DNA from: DAOUJI01 sp965197415
GTDB taxonomy: Bacteria > Chloroflexota > Dehalococcoidia > Lucifugimonadales > JAGWBF01
Assembly (NCBI GenBank): GCA_965197415.1
Contig: OZ240207.1
Span: forward strand, 1,612,001-1,676,000
DNA length: 64,000 nucleotides
Reading direction: 5' to 3'
Shown here one piece after another: positions 34,877 to 43,433 of this stretch; the first letter of the stretch is position 1; the number at the start of each line of letters is the position of its first letter. The notes beneath the pieces are model-generated. The model ran no database searches, was not told where the DNA came from, and saw only the letters and a program-made list of their open reading frames with translations. A program made the position numbers and the translations under genes.

Positions 34877-34952
34877 GGGCCGTTAGCTCAGTTGGCAGAG
34901 CGCCGGACTTTTAATCCGGGTGTCCAGGGTTCGATTCCCTGACGGCCTACCA
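34877..34952 (+). tRNA. tRNA-Lys (anticodon TTT)
   Basis: A complete cloverleaf with acceptor GGGCCGT paired to ACGGCCT (the first pair is G-T), D arm GCTCAGTTGGCAGAGC, anticodon loop CTTTTAA with TTT, and T arm with GGTTCGATTCC. Discriminator A and an encoded CCA follow at 34949-34952. Confidence 0.97.
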
Positions 34953-35339
34953 TACGTTACAAAATCAAGAACCTTCACCCGAGGTTCGTTCTGGACCTGT
35001 GATCAGACCTAGTCCCGTTCCAGTGTGGGCAATGGCACGCTACGATTCCAGAGATCAGGTTCGACCGTCGCAATACCTCAGGCTTAGGCATCCATGCCCT
35101 TGGCGTTCGGTTGTCAATGTGACTTGGCACAGACCCACGTGATGTTGTTAGAGTCCTTTGCGGGATCACACGATAACGTCTTCAGGTAGTTGGGGGCACT
35201 AGCATATCGGTGTACTTTACGGACGACAGATCCGGTCCAACTGCCGGTCGTGGAGAGCTTCCTAAGCTCCTAAACAGGACACTAGGTCAAGCGGTATACT
35301 AGCAACGGAAACCCATTTCGGTCGGAGCAGCACACCACC
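34953..35339. other. AT-richer intergenic region after tRNA-Lys
   Basis: These 387 nt downstream of the tRNA show no recognisable gene. A TATACT hexamer at 35295-35300 could be the -10 of a promoter for the small ORFs that follow, but no -35 supports it. No duplicated tRNA 3' end was seen, so there is no evidence of an attachment site. Confidence 0.5.
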
Positions 35340-35465
35340 ATGGATGACGGATTAGAAAAACGCGGAAAGACCACCCTAAGGGAACTGGAGTTAGCTAGAG
35401 AAAACGCGGAAAGACCACTGCTGGAGTTAAAGAAGAACTGTAAAGAAAAAATCCGAAAAACGTGA
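35340..35465 (+). CDS. small basic/charged ORF of unknown function
   Basis: A 41-residue ORF starting MDDGLEKRGKTTLRELELAR, highly charged and probably helical. An 18-nt direct repeat (35357-35374 and 35401-35418, 44 nt apart) lies inside it and is read in different frames. Its TGA overlaps the ATG of the next ORF, suggesting coupling. GGAG lies about 11 nt upstream. It may be a real small gene or a degenerate remnant. Confidence 0.4.
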   Translation: MDDGLEKRGKTTLRELELARENAERPLLELKKNCKEKIRKT

Positions 35466-35731
35466 TGGAGCTTACTGCTGTGAATGGTATCCTCCAGATG
35501 ACTGAGTTTTCCATACGAGTTCTGGAATCAGAGGGGCGTCATTTTCCTAGATGGTTTCAATGGATAGTGCTCTCAATACTTAACCCTTGGACTGGAAGTA
35601 GATACCGGAAATTATTGAAGATCCAACAACGTTTGGAAGACTTTGATGAGGATACTCTTCTCATTGATGAACAGTATGAACTTGTCGGCCAAGGCAGCCA
35701 AGAGACCGAAGATATTTCGAGCCAGTCCTAA
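35465..35731 (+). CDS. hypothetical small protein
   Basis: An 88-residue protein I do not recognise. An amphipathic N-terminal half contains RHFPRWFQWIVLSILNPWTG, a possible membrane-associated segment. An acidic C-terminal half (RLEDFDEDTLLIDEQYELVG) follows and the end is Ser/Gln rich. The ATG overlaps the preceding stop by one base. Composition is AT-richer than neighbours. A strong hairpin follows at 35773. Confidence 0.5.
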   Translation: MELTAVNGILQMTEFSIRVLESEGRHFPRWFQWIVLSILNPWTGSRYRKLLKIQQRLEDFDEDTLLIDEQYELVGQGSQETEDISSQS

Positions 35732-35772
35732 AACGACTCCGCCTCAAAAGGCGGTCCATTCATAGGCTAAAT

Positions 35773-35811
35773 GTTTTGGCCGCCACCTTCATAGAGGGCG
35801 ACGGCCAAAAC
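35773..35811. terminator. bidirectional terminator hairpin
   Basis: A 10-bp stem GTTTTGGCCG (35773-35782) pairs with CGGCCAAAAC (35802-35811) around a 19-nt loop. It lies between the forward small ORF and the reverse NHL gene and gives T-rich or A-rich edges on both strands. Confidence 0.65.
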
Positions 35812-35836
35812 GCAGAGTTTCCTATTGGTCGGAGTC

Positions 35837-36943
35837 CTACAAGTTAAACGGGGGGTCGGTCCAGTCCTGCTCTTTGACGTATATCTGGATGCGGGAGCCG
35901 ACGGACTCCAGGACCATGACTCGGCCCTCGTCGTCTACTCGCACCGCCACCGGCACACGGAAGAACTTCTCCCTGGAAATGTCCGCCCTCTTCCTGGCCC
36001 TGGTGATGTCCAGGTTCGAGTCGATCCTTGCCTGGGACCAGACTGAAGGGCGTTCACAGTCTCCCAGAAACTTCCACAAATACGTCCCTTCGGAGTCGTA
36101 TATGTTCAGCCGCGCCGCCTTCCAGTCCACGACGTAGATGTCGCCGTCCTTGTCCACCGCCACGCCGGAAGGGCGGTCCAACTCTCCCTCACCCGAGCCG
36201 GGGCCTCCGATGGAGGAGACGTACTCTCCGTCGGGCGTGAACTTCTGGACCCTGGAGTTCTTCCAGTCGGCCACGTAGACGAATCCTTCTTTGTCTATGG
36301 TCAAGCCCCAGGGCAGATTGAACTGGCCCGGACCGTCACCGTAGCTTCCCCACTTCCTGAGGAAGGTCCCGTCCTTCTTAAAAACCTGGATGCGGTGGTT
36401 GTGACTGTCGGAGACGTAGAGGTTTTCTTCGTTGTCGAACACGAGACCCATGGCCCCGTTGATTTCGCCTTCTCCCGACGTGTCTCGGGCTCCGACCTTC
36501 TGCAGGTACAGGCCCAGAGGCGTTCCCTTGTTAACCGTGTTCTGCGCCTCGAATATTCGTTCACCGGGGGCGGGTGCGTACTGGTCTCCCTCCCGCCAGA
36601 CCCCTGCGTACGAACCTTCCTCGTCATACAAATAGATCCGGTTGTTGAACTCGTCGGCCACGTAGACCGTCCTGTCCTTGTCCACCGCTATGGCGCTGGG
36701 CAGAGGTCCCGTGTCCTTCAGAAAGTCGTTGCCCCGGCTTTCCCAGAGCACCTTCGGTTCGAACGTGCAACAAGTGATTCCCGCTGCGGGGGCGAACTCG
36801 ATGCTCTTACTCAAGACGTAGAGCAACCCGTCATGGCCCAATGCAAAGTCCGAGGGGTAGAAAAAGCCGTTTCCGGCCAAACCGGTGCCGCCAATGGAAT
36901 ATTCAAAGTTGAAAACCCTTCCCTTCACATACGCGGTAGGCAT
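35837..36943 (-). CDS. NHL-repeat beta-propeller protein
   Basis: A 368-residue protein built of NHL repeats, the blade unit of a six-bladed propeller: LPSAIAVDKDRTVYVADEFNNRI, NGAMGLVFDNEENLYVSDSHNHRI, LPWGLTIDKEGFVYVADWKNSRV and RPSGVAVDKDGDIYVVDWKAARL-type units. No signal peptide is seen. NHL proteins bind other proteins, RNA or ligands, and some are lactonases; no catalytic set can be assigned here. GGGGGTG precedes the ATG. It lies 45 nt downstream of the DUF1800 gene on the same strand. Confidence 0.85.
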   Translation of the reverse strand: MPTAYVKGRVFNFEYSIGGTGLAGNGFFYPSDFALGHDGLLYVLSKSIEFAPAAGITCCTFEPKVLWESRGNDFLKDTGPLPSAIAVDKDRTVYVADEFNNRIYLYDEEGSYAGVWREGDQYAPAPGERIFEAQNTVNKGTPLGLYLQKVGARDTSGEGEINGAMGLVFDNEENLYVSDSHNHRIQVFKKDGTFLRKWGSYGDGPGQFNLPWGLTIDKEGFVYVADWKNSRVQKFTPDGEYVSSIGGPGSGEGELDRPSGVAVDKDGDIYVVDWKAARLNIYDSEGTYLWKFLGDCERPSVWSQARIDSNLDITRARKRADISREKFFRVPVAVRVDDEGRVMVLESVGSRIQIYVKEQDWTDPPFNL

Positions 36944-36988
36944 TTCACCCCCTGTAAGACGTCTTTTTCGATTGCCGGCTCCTAAGCC

Positions 36989-38398
36989 CTATGCAAATTG
37001 GTATTCCCTGGTGGAGGCTATCAGCGCAAGCATGTCGCCGACGCGCTGGGGAGCGCCGCTGGCCGCCTCGTCCGTGTCCCACCTCAGGTCTCCGTCTTTC
37101 TCAGCCAGGGCCAACAGCTCGCCCCGGGTGCCCTCATTCACGACGATGGGGCCAAGCAGGTCCAAACAAGCGTCCACGAAGTCTTCAGACCTAAGGTTCC
37201 CCTTATCCCTGACGCGCTTGATGATGGCCTGGACTCCCGGATAGTCGATGGTGGAGACGGCGTCGGCGCAGAAGTTGATGCGCTTCACCAGCGAGCCGCT
37301 GTCGATCCATTCGTCCCCGTAGTGCCACCCCTCAACTGAAGGCGGGTCGCACAGGAACTGGCCCATGTATGAGCATTCCATACCCAGGATTTCCAAACCG
37401 GGCCTGGGGTAGGAGAAGTCTCCCACCAACCTCATGGTGCCGGCGATGACCTCCGCCGGGCTCTTGACGCGCTGGAAGGCCGACTCCTTGAAGAAGTCTG
37501 AGTTGAATATGACGCGCAGCGTGTCCTTCAGCACGTAGCCAGAGGAAGTGAAGGTGTCGGCGATGATGTTGACTGCCACCGGGTCCCTCGGGGGAGTGTG
37601 AAGCCACGCAGGCACCTGGACCTCGTCGGCCACGAAGAAGTTGTAAAGGTGGCGGGCGATGAACCGCGCCGTGGCCGGTTGGCGCACGATGATATCGATA
37701 ACGTCCTCTCCGTTGAACCGTCCCTTGTGGCCTAGAAAGTCCTTTTCCCCGTCGTCGTGGTCTTCGTCGTCGTACTTGAAGTCCCACACCCAACGCCCCA
37801 TTCCGCTGCCGGAAGGGGACTTGGGAGCCAGGGTCCAACCTGTAAAGGCCCGGGCGCACTCGAAAACGTCCTTTTCGGTGTAGTTGCCCTGGCCCATGGA
37901 GAAGAGCTCCAGAAGCTCGCGGCCCCAGTTCTCATTGGGCTGGTCCTTGTGGTTGTAGTTGTTGTCCAGCCAATAAATCATGGCAGGGTTCATAGACAGC
38001 TGCACAAGAAGCTCGCGGAAGTTGCCAAGCCCGTATTCGCGGAACATGTCCAACTGCCGGGCCAGTTCCAACGGGTTGTCCAGCTTGGCATTGCCGGTAG
38101 CGAAGACCATGTGCCACAGGAGGGCCATCTTCTCCTCCAGCGGCCGGGGGTTGTTGATAAGGTAGTAGACGTGACGGTTGCTGCCGCTGGGAGGACCGAC
38201 TCCGCTTTGCAGGTATAGGTAGGTCCTCAGCAAGATGTCGGTGTCCATCTTCGGAACGCCGTGCGTGTCCGGGTCCAGCAGGTCCTCTACAGTCTGCTCA
38301 TACCCTCTAGCAACGCGCTCTTCCAGTTCGTCGCGGTTTGCGCCGAACCCGGCGCGGCGCATCAAGTGGGCCATCAACGCTATGTCTTGGTCGGCCAT
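36989..38398 (-). CDS. DUF1800 family protein
   Basis: A 469-residue DUF1800 protein. Family marks are AHLMRRAGFGANRDEL at the N terminus, PLEEKMALLWHMVFATG, NENWGRELLELFSMGQGNYTE, ARAFTGWTL and CDPPSVEGWHYGDEWI. DUF1800 genes are usually next to a DUF1501 (sulfatase-like) gene; here the partner is an NHL-repeat gene instead. No signal peptide is obvious, although many family members are exported. Function unknown. Confidence 0.88.
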   Translation of the reverse strand: MADQDIALMAHLMRRAGFGANRDELEERVARGYEQTVEDLLDPDTHGVPKMDTDILLRTYLYLQSGVGPPSGSNRHVYYLINNPRPLEEKMALLWHMVFATGNAKLDNPLELARQLDMFREYGLGNFRELLVQLSMNPAMIYWLDNNYNHKDQPNENWGRELLELFSMGQGNYTEKDVFECARAFTGWTLAPKSPSGSGMGRWVWDFKYDDEDHDDGEKDFLGHKGRFNGEDVIDIIVRQPATARFIARHLYNFFVADEVQVPAWLHTPPRDPVAVNIIADTFTSSGYVLKDTLRVIFNSDFFKESAFQRVKSPAEVIAGTMRLVGDFSYPRPGLEILGMECSYMGQFLCDPPSVEGWHYGDEWIDSGSLVKRINFCADAVSTIDYPGVQAIIKRVRDKGNLRSEDFVDACLDLLGPIVVNEGTRGELLALAEKDGDLRWDTDEAASGAPQRVGDMLALIASTREYQFA

Positions 38399-38656
38399 TT
38401 CGCCCCCCTTATCGGTTGTCTCTCCGTGATAGTATGGGTTTCAGAAATGATATATTACAAAAACCGCCGCAGAGCCGGAACATCCTTCCCTTGGTACAGC
38501 ATGTCCAGCTATTGGAGGCCACAGGCCGCTGGGAACGGCATGTTCGGATATTATACTCCAAATCCTAAGGTTTTCCACACACCTGGGGCGAACGTCTTGG
38601 AATACACATGGAGCCGTCGGTTTCAGGAATTCCCCGGAGTTGACAGTCCTTAAGCT

Positions 38657-39958
38657 TTGACTCCTGCATTTCCTTTTGTGCGAAGACTGAGGGGGATCTA
38701 CTACGGTTGGTGGGTCCTGGCCGCAACCTTTGCCGTTTGGGTCCTCGCCGGAGGGCTCTTCCATAACAGCGCCCCCATCCTCTTCGGTCCCATTCGGGAC
38801 GACCTGAGACTCAACAGCACTCAAGCCTCCATCGTATTCGGCATGCAGAGGGCGGAGGGCAGCATAGCCGGGCCTATCGTGGGGCCGTTGGTGGACCGAT
38901 TCGGCTCCATGCCGTTGATAATCATCGGGGGAGTAATGGCCGGCGTCGGCTACATCATTCTCCACTGGACTCACAACTACTGGCTGTTCATGCTGGTGTT
39001 CGTGGGCGTCGTTTCCGTCGGCAGAAGCGCCGGCCTGGGTGGACATCCGTTGATGAGCGCCATCAACCGGTGGTTCCACCGCAGGCTCTCCCTAGCCATG
39101 TCCATCTCGACCACCGGAAGCACCGCCGGCGGAATCGTGCTTCTGCCCCTGGTCACTCTGGGGGTCCACACCGTCGGATGGCGCGACGTTCTCCTCTACG
39201 CAGGAATCTTCACGGTCTTCGCCATCATCCCCCTGGGGCTGTTGGTCCGCCATTCGCCCGAGAGGATGGGCCTTCGGCTTGAGGGAGCGAGGCCGGTGGA
39301 AGGATTGGGGGCCGGCTCTGAACCCCAGGGGGAAGGGCAGTCTCAGAGGGACAGTGGAGACTTCACGGCGCGGGAAGTTCTAAAGACCAGAATCTGGTGG
39401 GTGCTGCTGATCGCAACCACGCTGGGGGTCGGGGTGCAAGGGGCCATTTCGCTGCATTCGGTGCAAATGATGGTGTGGAAGGGCATGGACGCGAAGACCG
39501 CCGGCTTCATGATCACTGCCATGTGGTCGATGGCCATTCCCATCAGGATTGGAATCGGAGCCCTGGGAATGCGCGTCCCCCTCCACCTGCTGTCGTTTGC
39601 CGGAAGGGTCTCGGCAGGCATGGCCCTCCTGGCCCTGTTGCTTCTGGACGGTACCCTTGGCATAGTCGCTTTCATCGTTCTGCTGGCTGTCGGGGAGGGA
39701 GGAGGAATGTTGGCGTTCGTGGCGCTTGGACTCCTCTTCGGCCGCAGGAGCTACGGAACACTCATGGGGTTCATGTCGTCGACTATCAACGTGGGGCTGA
39801 TGCTGTCGCCCATATTGGCGGGCCGCATCGTGGACACCCACGACGGAGACTACAGCTTGGCGCTGATAGCCTTCATACCCTTCTACCTGACAGCTGCTCT
39901 CCTGTATCTATATATGGGGAACCCGCGCACGGGTCCGACCCGCCGCTCGACGGCCTGA
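38657..39958 (+). CDS. major facilitator superfamily transporter
   Basis: A 433-residue membrane protein with about 12 hydrophobic helices in two halves. It begins RLRGIYYGWWVLAATFAVW, with GPLVDRFGSMPLIIIGG between helices 2 and 3. Overall it resembles the monocarboxylate/oxalate-formate antiporter branch, so an organic anion is a plausible substrate. The start is uncertain: TTG at 38657 has no ribosome site, and an in-frame GTG at 38678 would shorten it by 7 residues. TTGACA lies at 38640-38645. No linked gene on the same strand. Confidence 0.85.
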   Translation: MTPAFPFVRRLRGIYYGWWVLAATFAVWVLAGGLFHNSAPILFGPIRDDLRLNSTQASIVFGMQRAEGSIAGPIVGPLVDRFGSMPLIIIGGVMAGVGYIILHWTHNYWLFMLVFVGVVSVGRSAGLGGHPLMSAINRWFHRRLSLAMSISTTGSTAGGIVLLPLVTLGVHTVGWRDVLLYAGIFTVFAIIPLGLLVRHSPERMGLRLEGARPVEGLGAGSEPQGEGQSQRDSGDFTAREVLKTRIWWVLLIATTLGVGVQGAISLHSVQMMVWKGMDAKTAGFMITAMWSMAIPIRIGIGALGMRVPLHLLSFAGRVSAGMALLALLLLDGTLGIVAFIVLLAVGEGGGMLAFVALGLLFGRRSYGTLMGFMSSTINVGLMLSPILAGRIVDTHDGDYSLALIAFIPFYLTAALLYLYMGNPRTGPTRRSTA

Positions 39959-40067
39959 CCACGTTAGGCTGAAAGATAGGCACAGCTACGCCCTGTCACC
40001 AGAGCCAAGCTACGGTGTGCAACTGAGGACGGTTAATTGAAAGCTCCTCGAAGAGAGGCTCCTCTGG

Positions 40068-40087
40068 ATTCCGGCCTCCGCCGGAAT
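40068..40087. repeat. REP-like hairpin
   Basis: ATTCCGGC-CTCC-GCCGGAAT is a perfect 8-bp stem, followed by GACGGGGCC. It is near-identical in form to 62343-62362. It lies in the 280-nt gap after the MFS gene. Confidence 0.7.
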
Positions 40088-40162
40088 GACGGGGCCTCGG
40101 CCGTAGGGCCTTATCTCCCCCCTTCTAAGGAGATGCTTGAGGTGGGCCCCGCAACTGAAAAC

Positions 40163-40190
40163 GTGGGGGCGACCGGCCGGTCGCCCCCAC
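40163..40190. repeat. perfect 28-nt GC-rich palindrome
   Basis: Two 14-nt halves (GTGGGGGCGACCGG at 40163-40176 and its exact complement at 40177-40190) meet without a loop. It sits 50 nt before the stop of the reverse-strand hydrolase. It may be a dispersed repeat or act in termination. Confidence 0.8.
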
Positions 40191-40240
40191 CTAAACTAGA
40201 GAAGTCGCTTGTAGACCCCTGGTGAACACCCTTGACTTGG

Positions 40241-41167
40241 CTATGCGCCCAACGCGGCCCTGAGGGATCTCGCTGCATGGGCTAGGGCCTCGACGCCCCT
40301 GTCCACGGCGCCGTACATCTCGAAGAAGCCGTGCACCATCCCGTCATAGCGGGAGAGTTCAGTGGGGACGCCGCATCGCTTCAGCTTCTCTGCGTAGGCC
40401 TCTCCCTCGTCACGCAAGGGGTCGTACTCCGCAGTGATCACCAACGCAGGCGGCAGTCCTGTCAGGTCTTCGGCCCTTAGAGGCGAGGCATACGGGTTGG
40501 CGCCGTCTTGCTGCTCTGCCAGATAGTGGTCCCAAAACCAAATCATCGTGTCCCTGGTCAGCAGATAGCCGTCGGCGTTGTCCAGGTACGACTTGGTGTC
40601 GAAGTCCATGTCGGTGACGGGGTACACCAGCAGCTGGAACGCGAACTCGGGGCCGCTCCTGTCACGCGCCATCAGGGTCACGGCGGCAGTCAGGTTGCCC
40701 CCGGCGCTGTCCCCTCCCACAGCGATTCGGGCGGGATCGACGTTCAAAGCGGCGGCGTTCACGGCCACCCATTTAGTCACGGCGAAGCAGTCTTCGAGGG
40801 GACCAGGGAACTTGGTGTCAGGCGCCAGACGATAGTCCACGGAGATCACCACACAGCCGGAGCCGTGAGACAGATGCCGAGCCACTCCGTCGGCCCGCGC
40901 GACATTGCCCACAACCCACCCTCCGCCGTGAAACCACACCAGCGCCGGGAAGGGGCCTGGACCTTCCGGGGTGTACACCCGAACGGGGACGCTGTGATCG
41001 GGCACGGCTATGAAGAGGTCCTCGACCTTGCCCACCTCCGGCCCAGCGCCAAGGGGCAATGCGTTGACGTGGTCACGGGCTTGGGCAGCAGTCAACTCAT
41101 GCAGCGGAGGGAATCCCGCGGCTTCCATCTGGTTGAGCAGTTCCTGGGCCTGCGGGTCTAACGGCAT
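40241..41167 (-). CDS. alpha/beta hydrolase, HSL-type esterase
   Basis: A 308-residue esterase of the hormone-sensitive-lipase family. The oxyanion motif is LVWFHGGGWVVGN, the nucleophile elbow VGGDSAGGNL, the Asp region TAEYDPLRDEGEAYAE and the catalytic His MVHGFFEMYG. It probably hydrolyses short-chain esters. GGAGG is 9 nt before the ATG. It lies 60 nt after an SDR gene on the same strand, so the two may be co-transcribed. Confidence 0.9.
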   Translation of the reverse strand: MPLDPQAQELLNQMEAAGFPPLHELTAAQARDHVNALPLGAGPEVGKVEDLFIAVPDHSVPVRVYTPEGPGPFPALVWFHGGGWVVGNVARADGVARHLSHGSGCVVISVDYRLAPDTKFPGPLEDCFAVTKWVAVNAAALNVDPARIAVGGDSAGGNLTAAVTLMARDRSGPEFAFQLLVYPVTDMDFDTKSYLDNADGYLLTRDTMIWFWDHYLAEQQDGANPYASPLRAEDLTGLPPALVITAEYDPLRDEGEAYAEKLKRCGVPTELSRYDGMVHGFFEMYGAVDRGVEALAHAARSLRAALGA

Positions 41168-41228
41168 CGCTGTACTGCCTCCATCATCCTTTACTTCGCT
41201 CTATCTCATGCGGTTCCAGCGTGTGGAC

Positions 41229-41984
41229 TTAAGAGGTTCCCCACGTCTTGCCAAAGTCATCCTTGTGGACGACTTGTCCGGTGAAAGTCTTGGCCGTCTG
41301 ATGGGCCAACCAAATGGACGGGGGACCAAGGACTTCCGGCGGATGCCAACCTGTCCAGTCGAAGTCGGGCGGCGAGGTGAATACGGCCCCTTCCGTCTTG
41401 ATGGGACCGGGACTAAGAGCGTTGACGGCGATGTCGTTCTCTTCCAGCTCCTTGGCCAGACCGATGGTGAAAACGTCCAGCCCAGCCTTGGACACCGAGT
41501 AGCTCACGCCCCTCGGCCTGATGTTCTGGGCGGCGCTGGAGGTTACGTTAATGATGCTGCCCTTGCCCTGCTCCACCATTATGGGCGCCAAATGCTTGCA
41601 GCCCAGGAAGGGGCCGTGCATGTTGACCTTCATAGTCAGGTCCCAATGGCGAAACTCCAGGTCCAGCAGCGGCACGTTGACCCGTATGCCCGCATTGTTA
41701 ACCAGCACGTCGAGACGGCCGAAATGGTCTCTCACTTCCTGCGCCAGGGCTTGGACCTCCTCCTGTTTGGTCACGTCACACTTGACTGCAACGGCACTGC
41801 CCCCAGCCTCTTTGATCTGGTCGACGGTGCCGTGGATAGTGCCGGGCAGCCTTCCACCCTCCTGCTCTGTCCTAGCCACAATAATGACTTGGGCTCCCTC
41901 CTGGGCGTAGGCCTTGGCTATGGCCGCTCCGATGCCTCGGCTGGCTCCCGTAACGGCGGCTACCATCCCATCCATGCTCCCCAT
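41229..41984 (-). CDS. short-chain dehydrogenase/reductase
   Basis: A 251-residue classical SDR. The cofactor motif is VTGASRGIGAAIA, followed by CDVTKQEEV, LVNNAGI, the Ser of NVTSSAA, and the catalytic YSVSK. VNALSPGPIKTEG closes the cofactor site. The substrate is unknown. ATG follows GAGGAGG by 8 nt. It is divergent from a CoA-transferase gene. Confidence 0.9.
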   Translation of the reverse strand: MGSMDGMVAAVTGASRGIGAAIAKAYAQEGAQVIIVARTEQEGGRLPGTIHGTVDQIKEAGGSAVAVKCDVTKQEEVQALAQEVRDHFGRLDVLVNNAGIRVNVPLLDLEFRHWDLTMKVNMHGPFLGCKHLAPIMVEQGKGSIINVTSSAAQNIRPRGVSYSVSKAGLDVFTIGLAKELEENDIAVNALSPGPIKTEGAVFTSPPDFDWTGWHPPEVLGPPSIWLAHQTAKTFTGQVVHKDDFGKTWGTS

Positions 41985-42176
41985 CTAGTCGCCTCCTCTG
42001 ATGTGCGCCGGCCGTGTGGTCCGGCCAGCCTCGATGGGCGGTAGTATAGCATAGCCCATGGGTGCTTTAACGGCGGGCGGCAGTGAGCAGGTTGGGCCGT
42101 GTGGACAACGAAACGGCCTTTGCTATATTGTTAGCCTGGTTCCGTCTGTAGAGCCGAATATCCATTGGGGGCGGCA

Positions 42177-43433
42177 ATGCCTGAAATGCCCTTCGACGAC
42201 CTGAAGGTCCTGGACTTCACCTGGTGGGGAGTCGGCCCCATCACCATGAAATATCTGGCCGACCACGGCGCCACAGTAGTCCACATCGAGTCCACGACAA
42301 GGACGGACGGTCTGCGGAGCTCCATACCCATGAAGGAAGGGTTCTCCGGACTCAACGCCAGCGCCTTTGCGGGCAACTTCAACAGCAGCAAGTTCGGGCT
42401 TGGGCTGAACATGGCCTTGCCACAGTCCCAGGACCTTATACGGAGAATCGTCACCGAGTGGCAGCCGGACATCATCGGAGAGAGCTTTACGCCAAAGACC
42501 ATGCGCAATTGGGAGTTGGACTATCCCAACGTGAAGGAAATCAAGCCTGACATCATCTTCTTCAGCACTTGCCAGCAGGGGCAGACCGGTCCCAACTCCC
42601 TGCAACCCGGATTCGGCAACCTTGCGGCGTCAGTCGGTGGCATCTATCACGTGACCGGCTGGCCGGACAGGGCTCCTGTCAGCCCCTACGGAGCCTACTC
42701 CGACTTCATAAACCCGCCCAACGCCCTGGCAGCCATCGTGGGCGCGCTGGAATACCGACGCAGGACGGGCAAGGGACAACACCTGGACCTGTCCCAGTTC
42801 GAGTGCACCACCCATTTCTTTGCGCCCGCCCTCATGGACTACCAGATTAACAACCGGATAGCCAACAGAAGGGGCAATACGGACGATTCCCACGTCCCCC
42901 ACAACGTCTATCCGTGCAAGGAGCGCCCTCCCGACCCGGACATGGAACGCACCGGAGGCTATTGGTGCGCCATAGCCGTGACCTGCGACGAGGAATGGAA
43001 CGCCTTATGCGGGGTGATGGGGAACCCGGATTGGAGCCGCGATGAGCGGTTCGCCACCTTTTCTGCCCGCAGGGAGAATGAAGAGGAGTTGGACCGGCTC
43101 GTAGCGGAATGGACAGTCGGACGGGACGCGTGGGAACTTATGGAGACCGTTCAGCGGTGCGGAGTGCCCGCTGGAGTGGTCCAGAGCCAGTCCGACATGC
43201 GCCAGGACCCACAGCTGGAACATCGGGGCTTCTGGCAATGGAAAGAGCACCCCGAAGTGGGCCAGATGCCCTACGACGGGCTTCAGTTCCTTCTCTCCAA
43301 AACACCGGGAGGAATCCTGCGCCACCAGGCGATGATTGGCGAGCACAACGAGATGATTCTTAAGGAATGGGTCGGCCTCTCCGACGAAGAGTTCCTTGAC
43401 CTTCTCTTGAGCGACGCTTTGGAGACGTCCTAG
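42177..43433 (+). CDS. CaiB/BaiF family CoA-transferase, divergent
   Basis: A 418-residue family III CoA-transferase-like protein. The usual LAGPF region is replaced by DFTWWGVGPITMKYLADHGA; the catalytic Asp is D176 in YGAYSDFINP. Retained features are NSSKFGLGLNMALP and RRRTGKGQHLDLSQFE. It shares only general features with the homologue at 4910. The ATG at 42177 is chosen over an upstream TTG. Its TAG interlocks with the stop of the convergent sortase (CTAG, 43430-43433). Substrate unknown. Confidence 0.9.
   Translation: MPEMPFDDLKVLDFTWWGVGPITMKYLADHGATVVHIESTTRTDGLRSSIPMKEGFSGLNASAFAGNFNSSKFGLGLNMALPQSQDLIRRIVTEWQPDIIGESFTPKTMRNWELDYPNVKEIKPDIIFFSTCQQGQTGPNSLQPGFGNLAASVGGIYHVTGWPDRAPVSPYGAYSDFINPPNALAAIVGALEYRRRTGKGQHLDLSQFECTTHFFAPALMDYQINNRIANRRGNTDDSHVPHNVYPCKERPPDPDMERTGGYWCAIAVTCDEEWNALCGVMGNPDWSRDERFATFSARRENEEELDRLVAEWTVGRDAWELMETVQRCGVPAGVVQSQSDMRQDPQLEHRGFWQWKEHPEVGQMPYDGLQFLLSKTPGGILRHQAMIGEHNEMILKEWVGLSDEEFLDLLLSDALETS

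Noticed and set aside
34953..35339. Integrated element or attachment site at tRNA-Lys
   Set aside because: No integrase gene and no repeated tRNA 3' end were seen; only AT-richer sequence.
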